Source: VXYL01 sp965199945 (GTDB lineage Bacteria; Pseudomonadota; Gammaproteobacteria; Pseudomonadales; Azotimanducaceae). Taken from it: a stretch of 64,000 bases of DNA. The translations under genes and the position numbers were made by a program. This document shows positions 54,287-63,468 of this stretch, in pieces. The notes below the pieces were generated by a model. It did no database searches. It was given only the letters and a program-made list of their open reading frames with translations, and had not been told where the DNA came from. Within the stretch, counting starts at the first letter, position 1. Every line of letters starts with the position of its first letter. Location: the NCBI GenBank assembly GCA_965199945.1, contig OZ241354.1, positions 2,790,001 through 2,854,000 of the forward strand, given 5' to 3'.

Positions 54287-54892
54287 TCAAGCCCTCGCAG
54301 TCGGACGTTCTTCGGCGGCGGAGCGGCCAAGGAAATTGCCGAGCAGCCGCTTGCCGACCGGCGTCTTGATGGACTCCGGATGGAACTGCACGCCCTCCAC
54401 CGGCAGCTCGCGGTGCCGCAGGCCCATGATTTCGTCCGGCCCGCCGTCTTCGTGGGCGGTCCATGCCGTCACCTCCAGGCAGTCCGGCACGTCGGCGACG
54501 ATCAGCGAGTGGTAGCGGGTGGCGGGAAACGCCGGCGGCAGGCCGCGAAAGACGCCGCGACCGCCGTGATGAATGGCGCTGACCTTGCCGTGCATCACCC
54601 GCCGGGCGCGTTGCACGGTGCCGCCGTAGGCTTGGCCGATGCTCTGGTGGCCAAGGCAGATGCCGAGCAGCGGCACCTCGGCGCCGAACGCCTCCACCAC
54701 GGCCAGCGAGATGCCGGCTTCGTCCGGCGTGCAGGGCCCAGGCGAAACGACGATCTTCTCCGGCGCCATGCGCTCGATGTCCGCGAGCCCGATCTCGTCG
54801 TTGCGCCGCACGTCCACCTCCGCGCCCAGCTCGCCGAGGTACTGCGCCACGTTGTAGGTGAACGAATCGTAGTTGTCGATCAGCAGGATCAT
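54287..54892 (-). CDS. trpG: Anthranilate synthase glutamine amidotransferase subunit
   Basis: Supplies ammonia from glutamine to anthranilate synthase (201 residues). MILLIDNYDSFTYNVAQYLG, ISPG-like VVSPGPCTPDEAGIS, the nucleophile elbow LLGICLGHQSIGQAYGG, and VEGVQFHPESIKTP give the Cys-His-Glu triad. It is the first gene of trpGDC; the large subunit trpE is not in the window upstream, where a divergent gene starts. It may double as PabA for folate. Confidence 0.96.
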   Translation of the reverse strand: MILLIDNYDSFTYNVAQYLGELGAEVDVRRNDEIGLADIERMAPEKIVVSPGPCTPDEAGISLAVVEAFGAEVPLLGICLGHQSIGQAYGGTVQRARRVMHGKVSAIHHGGRGVFRGLPPAFPATRYHSLIVADVPDCLEVTAWTAHEDGGPDEIMGLRHRELPVEGVQFHPESIKTPVGKRLLGNFLGRSAAEERPTARA

Positions 54893-55025
54893 GCGCGGCG
54901 CACCAGCGCGAGTTCGCGGCGCATTATAGTCGCGCCCGAGGAGCCTAACGCCGCGCCCGGCCTTGAGAACGCCTTGGCACGCCGCGAGCGCAGGAACGCA
55001 AGAACAAGAGGGAGGACGCACAACC

Positions 55026-55667
55026 GTGAACATGGCCAAGCGCGCCGAGATCTTCGCCCGGCTGCGCGCCGAGAATCCGGCGCCGACGACGGAACTGGAT
55101 TTCGGCACGCCCTTCGAGCTGCTCGTCGCGGTCATGCTCTCGGCCCAGGCCACGGACGTGAGCGTCAACCAAGCCACCGCAACGCTTTTCGCCGAGGCCA
55201 ACACGCCGGCGGCGCTGCTCGACCTCGGTCTCGACAGGCTCAAGGGCCACATCAAGTCCATCGGCCTCTTCAACACCAAGGCCGCGAACGTGCTCAAGAC
55301 CTGCCGCCTGCTGCTCGACGAACACGGCGGCGACGTGCCGAAGAGCAGAGAAGCGCTCGAAGCGCTGCCCGGCGTCGGCCGCAAGACCGCCAACGTCGTG
55401 CTCAACACCGCCTTCGGCGAGCCGACCATCGCCGTCGACACGCACATCTTCCGCGTCTGCAACCGCACGCGCCTCGCCCCGGGCAAGACGCCGCGCCAAG
55501 TCGAGGAAAAGCTGCTGCGCTGGGTGCCGGAGGATTTCAAGCGCGGCGCCCACCACTGGCTCATCCTCCACGGCCGCTACGTCTGCACCGCCCGCAAGCC
55601 CCGCTGCGGCGCCTGCCCCATCGAAGACCTCTGCGAATACAGGGCGAAGACGGAATACGCCGACTGA
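55026..55667 (+). CDS. nth: Endonuclease III
   Basis: DNA glycosylase/AP lyase for oxidised pyrimidines (213 residues). The helix-hairpin-helix EALPGVGRKTANVVLNTAFG holds the catalytic Lys, and TIAVDTHIFRVCNR the Asp. The C-terminal [4Fe-4S] loop C-x6-C-x2-C-x5-C is exact (CTARKPRCGACPIEDLC). GGAGG precedes the GTG by about ten bases; ATG 55032 is the alternative start. Divergent from trpG. Confidence 0.97.
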   Translation: MNMAKRAEIFARLRAENPAPTTELDFGTPFELLVAVMLSAQATDVSVNQATATLFAEANTPAALLDLGLDRLKGHIKSIGLFNTKAANVLKTCRLLLDEHGGDVPKSREALEALPGVGRKTANVVLNTAFGEPTIAVDTHIFRVCNRTRLAPGKTPRQVEEKLLRWVPEDFKRGAHHWLILHGRYVCTARKPRCGACPIEDLCEYRAKTEYAD

Positions 55668-55809
55668 CGGCGGCCGCGCCTGCCGCTTGAGCGTCTCCTG
55701 CCGCCGAATGCCCCGCACGCCGAAACGCCCAACTTGACGCCTGCTGGCCATGGATGCACTATCCATCGTCGGCGGGGTTGCGCAGCGGCGCCCGGCGCGG
55801 GAGTTGGAT

Positions 55810-56547
55810 ATGGACATGCAACGTGTTTGCGCGGCGCTTCTGGATGAAGTCGACGGGGCGCTTGGAAGCATCGTCATCGACATGCAGACCGGCCTCACGG
55901 TCGCCGCCGAATACCGCCCGGGCTCGGCGGTCAACGAGTCCATCGTCAACCTCGTCTCGGTGGTCAGCGCGAACATGTTCGGCGGCCGGCTCATGCGGCA
56001 GTTCGAGGCCGCGCTGGCGGTCGAGCCGCGCCAAGGCAACGGCTTCGTGCGCGAAGTGCAGATGACCACTGCCACCACCAATCAGTTCATGGCCGCGATT
56101 CCGGGCTGGAACGAAGGCGTGTTCGTGCTGGTGACGGACAAGCAAGTGAGCCTGGGCCTCGGCTGGATGGCCGTGCATCGGGTCATCGCCCGCCTGCAGT
56201 CGAATGCCGCCCCGGCGGCGCGCGACGCAAATCCGCGCCCACTGCAACCGCCGCGGACGCTGCCGCACGAGGCCCCGGCCGCCAATGCCGGCGTCTTCGC
56301 CGCTCCCCAAGGCCAGCCGGCGCACCTTGCGCCGGCAGCCTACGCCGGCGCACCCGCCCATGCCCAGCCGCCGCAAGCGCCCCATGTGCCGACCCCGTCG
56401 CCAGGCGGCGCCGAACCCGCCGCGGCACCGCGGCCGGTACGGCGCGGAGCGCGGGCGGCCTTGTCCGGCGCCGAGAAGTCAAGGAAGAAAGAACCTGAAC
56501 GCAAGGTGGCGTTGGGGCCGCGTGCGAACTTCGTATCGCGCAAGTGA
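55810..56547 (+). CDS. Roadblock/LC7-domain protein with Pro/Ala-rich basic tail
   Basis: A 245-residue cytoplasmic protein. Residues 1-~130 are a roadblock/LC7 fold as in MglB: CAALLDEVDGALGSIVIDMQ, VNLVSVVSANMFGGRLMRQF, and FVLVTDKQVSLGLGWMAVHR. Roadblock proteins dimerise and often regulate small GTPases, but none is adjacent. The rest is a long low-complexity Pro/Ala linker (APAANAGVFAAPQGQPAHLA) and a Lys/Arg tail (KSRKKEPERKVALG). GGGAG six bases upstream supports ATG 55810; ATG 55750 has no site. The ammonium transporter is 100 bases downstream. Role unknown. Confidence 0.82.
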   Translation: MDMQRVCAALLDEVDGALGSIVIDMQTGLTVAAEYRPGSAVNESIVNLVSVVSANMFGGRLMRQFEAALAVEPRQGNGFVREVQMTTATTNQFMAAIPGWNEGVFVLVTDKQVSLGLGWMAVHRVIARLQSNAAPAARDANPRPLQPPRTLPHEAPAANAGVFAAPQGQPAHLAPAAYAGAPAHAQPPQAPHVPTPSPGGAEPAAAPRPVRRGARAALSGAEKSRKKEPERKVALGPRANFVSRK

Positions 56548-56647
56548 CCCTTCCTTGCAGCTTGCAGAAAACGGGAAAGCGCACCAACCCTTCGATGAAC
56601 GTCCATCGCCACACGCTTGGCAACCAACGACGGAGCCACCACCCAAG

Positions 56648-57949
56648 ATGAATGCCACGACCATCAAGCGATTCGCACCCATTGCAGCCGCCTTGCTGTG
56701 CATGGCGCAGCCGGCCTTCGGCGCCGACGCCGCCGAGGGCCTCGACTCGGGCACCACCGCGTGGATGCTCATGGCCGCGGTGCTTGGCTTGATGATGACC
56801 GTGCCCGGCATCGCCATGTTCTACGGCGGCATGGTCCGGCGCAAGAACATGCTCTCCATCGCCGGCCAGTGCTTCGCCATCTGCTGCCTCGTCTCCGTGC
56901 TGTGGATGATGTTCGGCTACACGCTGGCGTTCTCCGGCGACAACGACTACATCGGCGACTTCCAACTGCTCCTGCTGGCGCAGCTCGACCTCGATTCGCT
57001 GCGCCGCACCTTCCCGGAATCCCTCTACGTGGTCTTCCAGCTTGGCTTCGCGGTGGTTGCCGGGGCGCTCATCACCGGCGCGGTGGCGGACCGCATGAAG
57101 TTCTCGGCCATGCTGTGGTTCATCGGCCTGTGGTCGGTGCTCGTCTACGCGCCCGTCGTGCATTGGATCTGGGGCGGCGGCTTCTTGAAGGACGACGGCG
57201 TGCTCGACTACGCCGGCGGCACCATCGTCCACATCAACGCCGGCATCGCTGGCCTGGTGGCCTGCCTGATCGTCGGCAAGCGCGCCGGCTACGGCGCCGA
57301 GAACATGGCGCCCCACAACCCGCTGTTCAGCGTCATCGGCGTGTCGCTGCTGTGGATCGGCTGGTTCGGATTCAGCGCCGGATCGGCGCTGTCCGCTGGC
57401 AACAATGCGGCGCTGGCCATGCTCGTGACGCAAACGGCCGCTGCCGCCGGCGCACTCACTTGGATGTTCTACGAGTGGCTGCTGCTCGGCAAGCCGAGCA
57501 TCCTGGGCTTGGTTTCGGGCGCCGTGGCCGGCCTCGTCGCCGTCACGCCGGCGGCGGGATACGTGTCCACCGCCGGCGCCATCGTCATCGGCATGATCGC
57601 CGGCTTCGCCTGCTGCTGGGCCTGCGCCTACCTCAAGTACAAGCTCCGCTACGACGACGCGCTGGACGTCTTCGGCATCCACGGCCTTGGCGGATTGCTC
57701 GGCGCGGTACTCACCGGCGTGTTCGCGTTGCAGGAAGTGGGGGGCGCCAGCGGCGCCATCGAAGGCAACTACTATCAGATCATCCTGCAGCTCGAAGGCG
57801 TCGTCGTGGTCGCCGCCTACAGTGCCCTGGGAACAACCGTCATTCTCTTCGCGATCAAGTTGTTCACCGGCCTGCGCGTCTCCGAGGAAGACGAAGCCGA
57901 GGGGCTGGACTACAGCCAGCACGGGGAAGCCATCGGCGCCGACGGCTAG
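56648..57949 (+). CDS. amt: Ammonium transporter (Amt family)
   Basis: Trimeric inner-membrane NH4+/NH3 channel, 433 residues with a cleavable signal (FAPIAAALLCMAQPAFGADA) and 11 helices. AWMLMAAVLGLMMTVPGIAM, MFYGGMVRRKNML, and WGGGFLKDDGVLDYAGGTIV are typical. The pore twin histidines are in GGTIVHINAGIAGL and VFGIHGLGGLLGA. The C-terminal tail LRVSEEDEAEGLDYSQHGE contains the PII-contact motif. No glnK gene is adjacent, although that pairing is common. Confidence 0.97.
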   Translation: MNATTIKRFAPIAAALLCMAQPAFGADAAEGLDSGTTAWMLMAAVLGLMMTVPGIAMFYGGMVRRKNMLSIAGQCFAICCLVSVLWMMFGYTLAFSGDNDYIGDFQLLLLAQLDLDSLRRTFPESLYVVFQLGFAVVAGALITGAVADRMKFSAMLWFIGLWSVLVYAPVVHWIWGGGFLKDDGVLDYAGGTIVHINAGIAGLVACLIVGKRAGYGAENMAPHNPLFSVIGVSLLWIGWFGFSAGSALSAGNNAALAMLVTQTAAAAGALTWMFYEWLLLGKPSILGLVSGAVAGLVAVTPAAGYVSTAGAIVIGMIAGFACCWACAYLKYKLRYDDALDVFGIHGLGGLLGAVLTGVFALQEVGGASGAIEGNYYQIILQLEGVVVVAAYSALGTTVILFAIKLFTGLRVSEEDEAEGLDYSQHGEAIGADG

Positions 57950-57988
57950 CGCGGCGCCGGCCCGCGAGGAAAGCACGCTCGCCGGTCG

Positions 57989-59620
57989 TCAACTCCCGTT
58001 GCCGGCCAGCGCTGGCCGACGGACGTAGACCGCCAATCGGGCGAAGGGTTCGCCGGTCTCGCGGCCGTCGAGGCGGCGAAAGTAGACGCCGCGCCAGTCC
58101 TTGTGGAAGGAGCGCTGCCAGCCCTGCTCGCGCACTTCGCCGAGCAGGCGTCCATCGGCGAGCACCACGCCAACGCCGCTAGCCGGACGCAGGGCCTGGC
58201 GCAGCCGTTCGACGGCCGCTTGGCGCGAGCCGTCGCCATCGAGCGCCATCCCCACCCAAGGGAACTGCAACTGGCGCAGCCACAGGGGCGTGAACGTGAA
58301 CGGTGGATGCAGCCGCCCGCCAGCATTGAGGACATGGAAGCCGCAAATGCCCACTGCGTCCAGCACGGTCTTGCCACTGCCGATTCGCTCCAGCGCCCGC
58401 ACCACCGCATCGCAATACGCGATTGGCACCGGCTCGGCATCCTCCTCCGGCTTCGCCCAGGGATCGACCGGCAGCACCAGCGCACAACCGAGAAGCGCGC
58501 CTAGACAAGGCTTGAGAACGGCCGCGCGGGCGCGTCCGGCGATCCATGGCCGCGACCAGACGCGCCACGCGAGAATCCTCGCCACTGCGACGGCGGCCAG
58601 GAGCCCCACCACCGGCGCGAGCTCGATCCAGTATTCCGGCGGCGCCGGCGGCTTGGCGTAGGCCATCAGCGCAAAGCCCACTGCGGTCGGCAGCGCGAAG
58701 TAGGCGACGAGGCCCAGCGCGGAACGATCAGGGGCGGTTCGCGCGGCGCCGAACAGCCAGACGGCGCCAGCGGCCAGCAGGAGAACGTGCAGCACCACCC
58801 AAGGCGATTGTCGCAGCAGGTATTCGAGGTCCGCGGCGGAGAAGAAGGCGTAGCCCGACTTGCCGCGCATGCCCAGCACGTCGAGCGGCGCGAGCACCGT
58901 GCGCAGGAACACGTCGAGATGCCCGGACAACCCGTAGACCGCGAGCAACGCGACCGTGGGCACTGCCGCCGCTACCACCCACCCGAAGCGCAATGCGGCG
59001 CTCGGCGAACCCTCCGCGCACTGCTGCGCCCGCCGACCAATGCCCCAGGACGGGCCGAGCACTGCCGCTACGGCGAGGGCGCCGGCGAACAGGCTCGTCT
59101 GCGCCATCGTCCACGGCAACGCGCCGGCCAGCAGGGCGGACGCGAGGTACGCTGCCGGACGACCGCGCAAGCCGGCCACGAGGCAGGCGAACGCGGCCAG
59201 CGACATGGCCATGGCGAAGTGGTTCGGCAGGGCGACTTCGTGCAGCGCCGTGGCGTTCGCCGCCGCCAGCAGCACCACCGCGCCGACCGCTGCCGCCGGT
59301 CTGCCGAGGGCGCGCTGGAACAGGCAGAAGAACAGCCAAGCCGCGCCCATGTGCGCGAACCACGCCAATGCGCGCAGCGTGGCCACCGCGCGCATGGCAT
59401 CGGCGCTGGCGGAGACGAAACCCCACAGATAGGCCAGCGGCATCCGCACGTCCCAATAGAGCGTGTACGGCAGGGCGCCCTCGCGCAGCGCCTGCCCCAT
59501 CGCCAGCAGGCTCAGTTCGTCCACGCCGACGCCGTGGGACATCTGGCGGGCGATGAACGTCGCCGCCACGGCCAGGGGCAGCGCCACGAAGGCTGGCCGA
59601 ACTTTGGACTTGCGCGTCAC
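57989..59620 (-). CDS. Multi-pass membrane glycosyltransferase (PMT/ArnT-like, GT-C)
   Basis: A 543-residue protein with about ten helices after GTG 59620. The first periplasmic loop has an acidic DEL motif (GVDELSLLAMGQALREGALP, then YWDVRMPLAYLWG), as in GT-C enzymes that use a polyprenyl-phosphate sugar. A C-terminal soluble domain follows (VVLADGRLLGEVREQGWQRS). It probably decorates an envelope polymer. Divergent from the Alg5-like GT2 (147 bases), which can make the lipid-linked sugar. The ribosome site is weak, so the start is approximate. Donor and acceptor unknown. Confidence 0.8.
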   Translation of the reverse strand: MTRKSKVRPAFVALPLAVAATFIARQMSHGVGVDELSLLAMGQALREGALPYTLYWDVRMPLAYLWGFVSASADAMRAVATLRALAWFAHMGAAWLFFCLFQRALGRPAAAVGAVVLLAAANATALHEVALPNHFAMAMSLAAFACLVAGLRGRPAAYLASALLAGALPWTMAQTSLFAGALAVAAVLGPSWGIGRRAQQCAEGSPSAALRFGWVVAAAVPTVALLAVYGLSGHLDVFLRTVLAPLDVLGMRGKSGYAFFSAADLEYLLRQSPWVVLHVLLLAAGAVWLFGAARTAPDRSALGLVAYFALPTAVGFALMAYAKPPAPPEYWIELAPVVGLLAAVAVARILAWRVWSRPWIAGRARAAVLKPCLGALLGCALVLPVDPWAKPEEDAEPVPIAYCDAVVRALERIGSGKTVLDAVGICGFHVLNAGGRLHPPFTFTPLWLRQLQFPWVGMALDGDGSRQAAVERLRQALRPASGVGVVLADGRLLGEVREQGWQRSFHKDWRGVYFRRLDGRETGEPFARLAVYVRRPALAGNGS

Positions 59621-59766
59621 GCAACCGCTTCGACTCGATTCATGCACGGGTTTTACCACGCTGTCCCTATTGCCAAGCCGCTCAAGCCGATGGGCGGGGA
59701 AGTGCGCCAATCGGGTTGCGCGTATAGTCGCGCCATGCGCCGTCGGCCCACTTCGCAGCGATCTCG

Positions 59767-60525
59767 ATGGCGGTCGGCGCGACCTTGACGCCTTCGGAAG
59801 CGAGAGCGCCGCGCATCGCTGTGGTGGTGCCGTGCTACAACGAGAGCGTGCGCCTGTCGCCGGATGCCTGGCTCGAGTTCCTGGCGTCGCTCGAAGGCGC
59901 GCGTACGCACTTCTACTTCGCCAACGACGGCAGCACCGACGCCACGTCGGCCGTGCTGGCGCGGCTTTGCGAGCGCAGCGAGCGGGCGCACCTGCTCGAT
60001 TTCGGCAGGCGTTGCGGCAAGGCGGAGACCGTGCGGCGGGCCATGCTGAGCACGCTCGATGCCGCGCCGTTCGACTACGTGGGCTTTTGGGATGCGGACC
60101 TGGCCACGCCGCTCGCGGAAATCCCCCGCCTCGCCGCATTGGCTGTCGAACGCCAGCTCGACGGCGCGTTCTGCTCCCGCGTCAAGCGCATGGGCGCCAC
60201 CATCCAGCGCAGTGCGCTGCGCCATGTGCTCGGTCGCGTCTTCGCCACCGCGACGAGCGTCCTGTTCCGCCTGCCGGCCTACGACACCCAGTGCGGCGCC
60301 AAGCTCTTGCGCGCCGAAGCGGCGCGGGAGGTGTTGCGCGAACCGTTCATGTCGCCGTGGATCTTCGATGTCGAGATCATCCTGCGCATGCGCGGCCAAG
60401 GCTTCGAGCGAATGCTGGAGGTGCCGGTGGCGGCGTGGGCCGACGTCGGCAAGTCCACCATGCGGCTGCGCGACTTCGCGCGCGTCCCCATCGAACTCGC
60501 CAGAATGGCGCGGCGCTATCGATAG
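59767..60525 (+). CDS. GT2 glycosyltransferase, Alg5/polyprenyl-phosphate glucosyltransferase-like
   Basis: A 252-residue family-2 glycosyltransferase without membrane helices. IAVVVPCYNESVRLSPDAWL, FANDGSTDATSAVL, and GFWDADLATPLAEI (D-x-D) bind the nucleotide-sugar. SRVKRMGATIQRSALRHVLG, YDTQCGAKLLRAEAAREVL, and PWIFDVEIILRMRGQGFERM are specific to the dolichyl/polyprenyl-phosphate glucosyltransferase branch. It likely loads a sugar onto a lipid carrier for the membrane glycosyltransferases on either side (minus gene ending 57989; + gene at 60593). Confidence 0.88.
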   Translation: MAVGATLTPSEARAPRIAVVVPCYNESVRLSPDAWLEFLASLEGARTHFYFANDGSTDATSAVLARLCERSERAHLLDFGRRCGKAETVRRAMLSTLDAAPFDYVGFWDADLATPLAEIPRLAALAVERQLDGAFCSRVKRMGATIQRSALRHVLGRVFATATSVLFRLPAYDTQCGAKLLRAEAAREVLREPFMSPWIFDVEIILRMRGQGFERMLEVPVAAWADVGKSTMRLRDFARVPIELARMARRYR

Positions 60526-60592
60526 GGATCGGAGATCCGAAGTCGCTCCGCCTCGCGCACAATCGCCCCGCCATCGACCGACAGCAAGCGCA

Positions 60593-62299
60593 ATGCCACG
60601 CCTCGGACATCCACTCTCGCCTCTTGCCCGCGCCGAGTCGCCAGCGGCGGCCTTCGGCATCGCGATCTTGCTTGGCATCGCCGTCGTGCTGGCGGTTTAT
60701 CCCCCATCGTTCGTTGCCGGCGACGCCGCCCGTTTCCTGTCCCTTTCGTTCGCGCCCAACGATGCGGTGGAGCATGTGCAGGCATGGCGTGCCCTCGCCG
60801 AGCACGGGGAACCTTGGCCGACCCTGTGGAGCGCCATCTTCAACCATCCGGAAGGGTTCTCGATCGCCGTTCTCGATGGCTTGCCGTTGGCGGCGACCGT
60901 GTTCAGACCGCTGCTGCCGTGGCTGCCCGAGGGCTTCCACTATTTCGGCTGGTGGACGGCCTTCGCGGTGCTGATGCAGGGCGTGGCCGGCGTGGCCTTG
61001 ATGCGCGCCGCCGGCGCGCGCCATGTGGTTCCTTGCGCCGCGGCGGCGTTGATCGCCTTGGCGATGCCGATCTTCGTGGCGCGGCTGAGCATCTCCCACG
61101 TCGCCCTGTCGTCCCACTTCCTGCTGATCTTCGCCATTGCCCTGTGCGTGCGCGTTTCCACGATGCGGATGGCGCTGGCGACGACCTTCCCGCTCGCCGC
61201 CGGGCTTGCCCTGGCGGCGCTGGCGACCCATCCGCAGCTGGGCCTGCAGGCGTTCGTGTTCGGTGCCGTGGCCGTCGTTGCGGCGAAGAGCCGCTGGCTT
61301 TGGCGCATCCTCGCCTTGGCCGCCCTGTGCGCCCTCGGCGTCGCGGCCAGTGACATGCTCGGCTTGTTCGCGGTGGCAAGCTGGCAGAACACCTTGGCCC
61401 TTGGCAGCTTCGGCTTCTCGCCCATCGGCATGATCCTGGGCGAGCCGGAAGCGCTGCGGACTGCCTTGGACGTTCCCTACGCCGAACAGGACGCCTGGCT
61501 TGGCTGGGGGTGCGTGTTCCTGCTCGCGGCCGCCGTTGCGCTTCGGCCCAGAGTACGGCTGCCGAGCTCGCCGCTCAGCTGGGCCGTGCTGGCGCTGACC
61601 GTCGTCGCCGTCTCGCCGTGGCCGCGCCACGGCATCATGCACATCGACCTGACCGCGCTGCTGCCGGACATCGTCCGCGATCTCTATGCGACCCACCGCG
61701 CCACGGTGCGACTGGCGTGGCCAGCCGTCGTCTGTCTGTCGCTCCTGCCGCTGGCGCACATCTGGCGGACTTGGCCGCGCCGCCGCGCGATTTACCTGTT
61801 GGCGCTGGCTTTGCCCTTGCAGCTCTACGCCATCGCGCCGTACTGGTCGGTGGAACGCCGGCTGGCGCGGACGGCCACGCCCGCTCTGGCGACCTTGCCG
61901 GCTGAAGCCGACCTTGAACGGGCCAGCCAGCTGCTGGTCGCCCAAGGCCCGGCGGGAACGACGCACGGCCTGGGCAGCATGCGCTACGCGCACCAGCTCG
62001 CTCTCGACACTGGCGTTCCCTTGGCCGGCGGCCGCTTCCCGCGCCGCCCGCTCGCCGACGAAGCGGAACGCTTCAAGACGCTGCAATCGGCACCGGATGC
62101 GAGCGTGCGCTACGTCGCGCCGGCCACCGAGCACGCCACCGCCATGCCCACGCGACTGCCTTGGGTGCCCGTGCCGGTCGCCTGCTCGCGCTGGGAGGCG
62201 ATTCTGGTGTGCCGGCCGCAGGAGGGGGGTGCCGACGGGGCCAAGCAAGACCGCAGCGACCGCATCCCGCGGCAAGCGGTGTCGAGCTTCGTCGATTGA
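60593..62299 (+). CDS. Large multi-pass membrane protein (DUF6311-like, GT-C-like)
   Basis: A 568-residue membrane protein with about 12 helices (AFGIAILLGIAVVLAVYPPS; VPCAAAALIALAMPIFVARL; LWRILALAALCALGV; LLALALPLQLYAIA). The first loop PPSFVAGDAARFLSLSFAPN and NHPEGFSIAVLDGLPLAATV look like the substrate-binding region of DUF6311/GT-C membrane glycosyltransferases. The C-terminal 130 residues are soluble. It lies 67 bases after the GT2 gene, same strand, so an operon is likely. Specific reaction unknown. Confidence 0.75.
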   Translation: MPRLGHPLSPLARAESPAAAFGIAILLGIAVVLAVYPPSFVAGDAARFLSLSFAPNDAVEHVQAWRALAEHGEPWPTLWSAIFNHPEGFSIAVLDGLPLAATVFRPLLPWLPEGFHYFGWWTAFAVLMQGVAGVALMRAAGARHVVPCAAAALIALAMPIFVARLSISHVALSSHFLLIFAIALCVRVSTMRMALATTFPLAAGLALAALATHPQLGLQAFVFGAVAVVAAKSRWLWRILALAALCALGVAASDMLGLFAVASWQNTLALGSFGFSPIGMILGEPEALRTALDVPYAEQDAWLGWGCVFLLAAAVALRPRVRLPSSPLSWAVLALTVVAVSPWPRHGIMHIDLTALLPDIVRDLYATHRATVRLAWPAVVCLSLLPLAHIWRTWPRRRAIYLLALALPLQLYAIAPYWSVERRLARTATPALATLPAEADLERASQLLVAQGPAGTTHGLGSMRYAHQLALDTGVPLAGGRFPRRPLADEAERFKTLQSAPDASVRYVAPATEHATAMPTRLPWVPVPVACSRWEAILVCRPQEGGADGAKQDRSDRIPRQAVSSFVD

Positions 62300-62502
62300 G
62301 CGCGGCACCCCAACGGGTATGTTCGAGTTGCTTCGCAAAACTCCGTCGAGTGGGCGGGATGTTCGTCGAGGCCCGGACCTTGGGACACCGCCAATCCGGT
62401 TCGTCATCTGCGAAAGCAGTGGTGATACGCTTGCCGCGACCCCGACCTTGAAACGCGGCGGCGCGACATGGCGCTCCCGCATGCCGCAACAGGAGACCAG
62501 CC

Positions 62503-63444
62503 ATGACCAACGCCAAGCCGCACTTCGGCGTGACGCTGCCGCAGATCAAGCGCCCTTGGGTTGCCGCCGCCGAGGCGGCGCGCGGCTTCGAGAAGCTCGG
62601 CTTCGATTCGCTGTGGGTGTGCGACCATCTCTACGGCCCGCAATCGCCGCAGTTGCCGATTCTGGAGGCGTGGTCGATGGTGAGCGCCATCGCCGCCATC
62701 ACCGAGCGGGTGGAGATCGGCACGCTGGTGACGCCGGCCGGAATGCGCAACCCGGCGCATCTCGGCAAGGTCATCGCCACCGCGGACAACATCGCCGGCG
62801 GGCGCGTCATCGCCGGCCTCGGCGGCGGCTGGATGCCGCGCGAGTTCACGGATTTCGGCATGCCCTTCCTCGGCACCGGGCAGCGCCTTCGGCAATTGGC
62901 CGAGACGGTGGAACTCTTCAAGCGCATGTGGGGCGACGAGCAGGAGACCAGCTACGCCGGCGAGTTCGTGCAGGCGCAGAACGTGGTCTGCCAGCCGAAG
63001 CCGCCGCGCCAAGTGCCGATCCTGATCGGCGGCGCCGGCGAGAAGGTCACCTTGAAGCTCGTCGCAGAGCAGGCGGACATCTGGAACAACCTCGCCGGCC
63101 AGCAAGCCGCCTTGGCGCACAAGATGGACGTGCTCAAGCGCCACTGCGACGCCGTCGGCAGAGACCCAGGCGACATCGTCGCCAGCCAGCAGTGCCTGGT
63201 GACCATCGCCCCGGACGCCGAACGCGCCGGCCCGATGGCCGACCGGGCTGAGAAGATCTTCGGCGGACACATGGGCGATCCCAAGGGCCCGCTCGCCATC
63301 ACTGGCACGCCCGAGCGCTGCGCCGAGCAGATCGGGAAGCACGTCGACCTCGGCTGCACGATGTTCGTGATGGAGTTCTTCGGCAAGGACACCTTGGAGC
63401 CGGCGCAACTGTTCGCCGAGGAAGTGCTGCCGAACTTCCGCTGA
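62503..63444 (+). CDS. LLM class (F420/FMN-dependent) oxidoreductase
   Basis: A 313-residue luciferase-like TIM barrel, unrelated in detail to the one at 12119. Blocks: HFGVTLPQIKRPWVAAAEAA, LGFDSLWVCDHLYGPQSPQL, TERVEIGTLVTPAGMRNPAH, GRVIAGLGGGWMPREFTDFG, and VPILIGGAGEKVTLKLVAEQ. TPAGMRNPAH corresponds to the F420/FMN phosphate loop. The genome carrying two LLM enzymes hints at F420 use, but FMN cannot be excluded. AGGAG nine bases before the ATG. A glycoside hydrolase starts 25 bases downstream. Confidence 0.9.
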   Translation: MTNAKPHFGVTLPQIKRPWVAAAEAARGFEKLGFDSLWVCDHLYGPQSPQLPILEAWSMVSAIAAITERVEIGTLVTPAGMRNPAHLGKVIATADNIAGGRVIAGLGGGWMPREFTDFGMPFLGTGQRLRQLAETVELFKRMWGDEQETSYAGEFVQAQNVVCQPKPPRQVPILIGGAGEKVTLKLVAEQADIWNNLAGQQAALAHKMDVLKRHCDAVGRDPGDIVASQQCLVTIAPDAERAGPMADRAEKIFGGHMGDPKGPLAITGTPERCAEQIGKHVDLGCTMFVMEFFGKDTLEPAQLFAEEVLPNFR

Positions 63445-63468
63445 GCACAGGGCACCGCCGGCAGCGTC

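Noticed and set aside
54923..54929. TATAGT as -10 box of nth (and the same motif at 59723)
   Set aside because: No -35 at suitable distance in either case; not reported as promoter.
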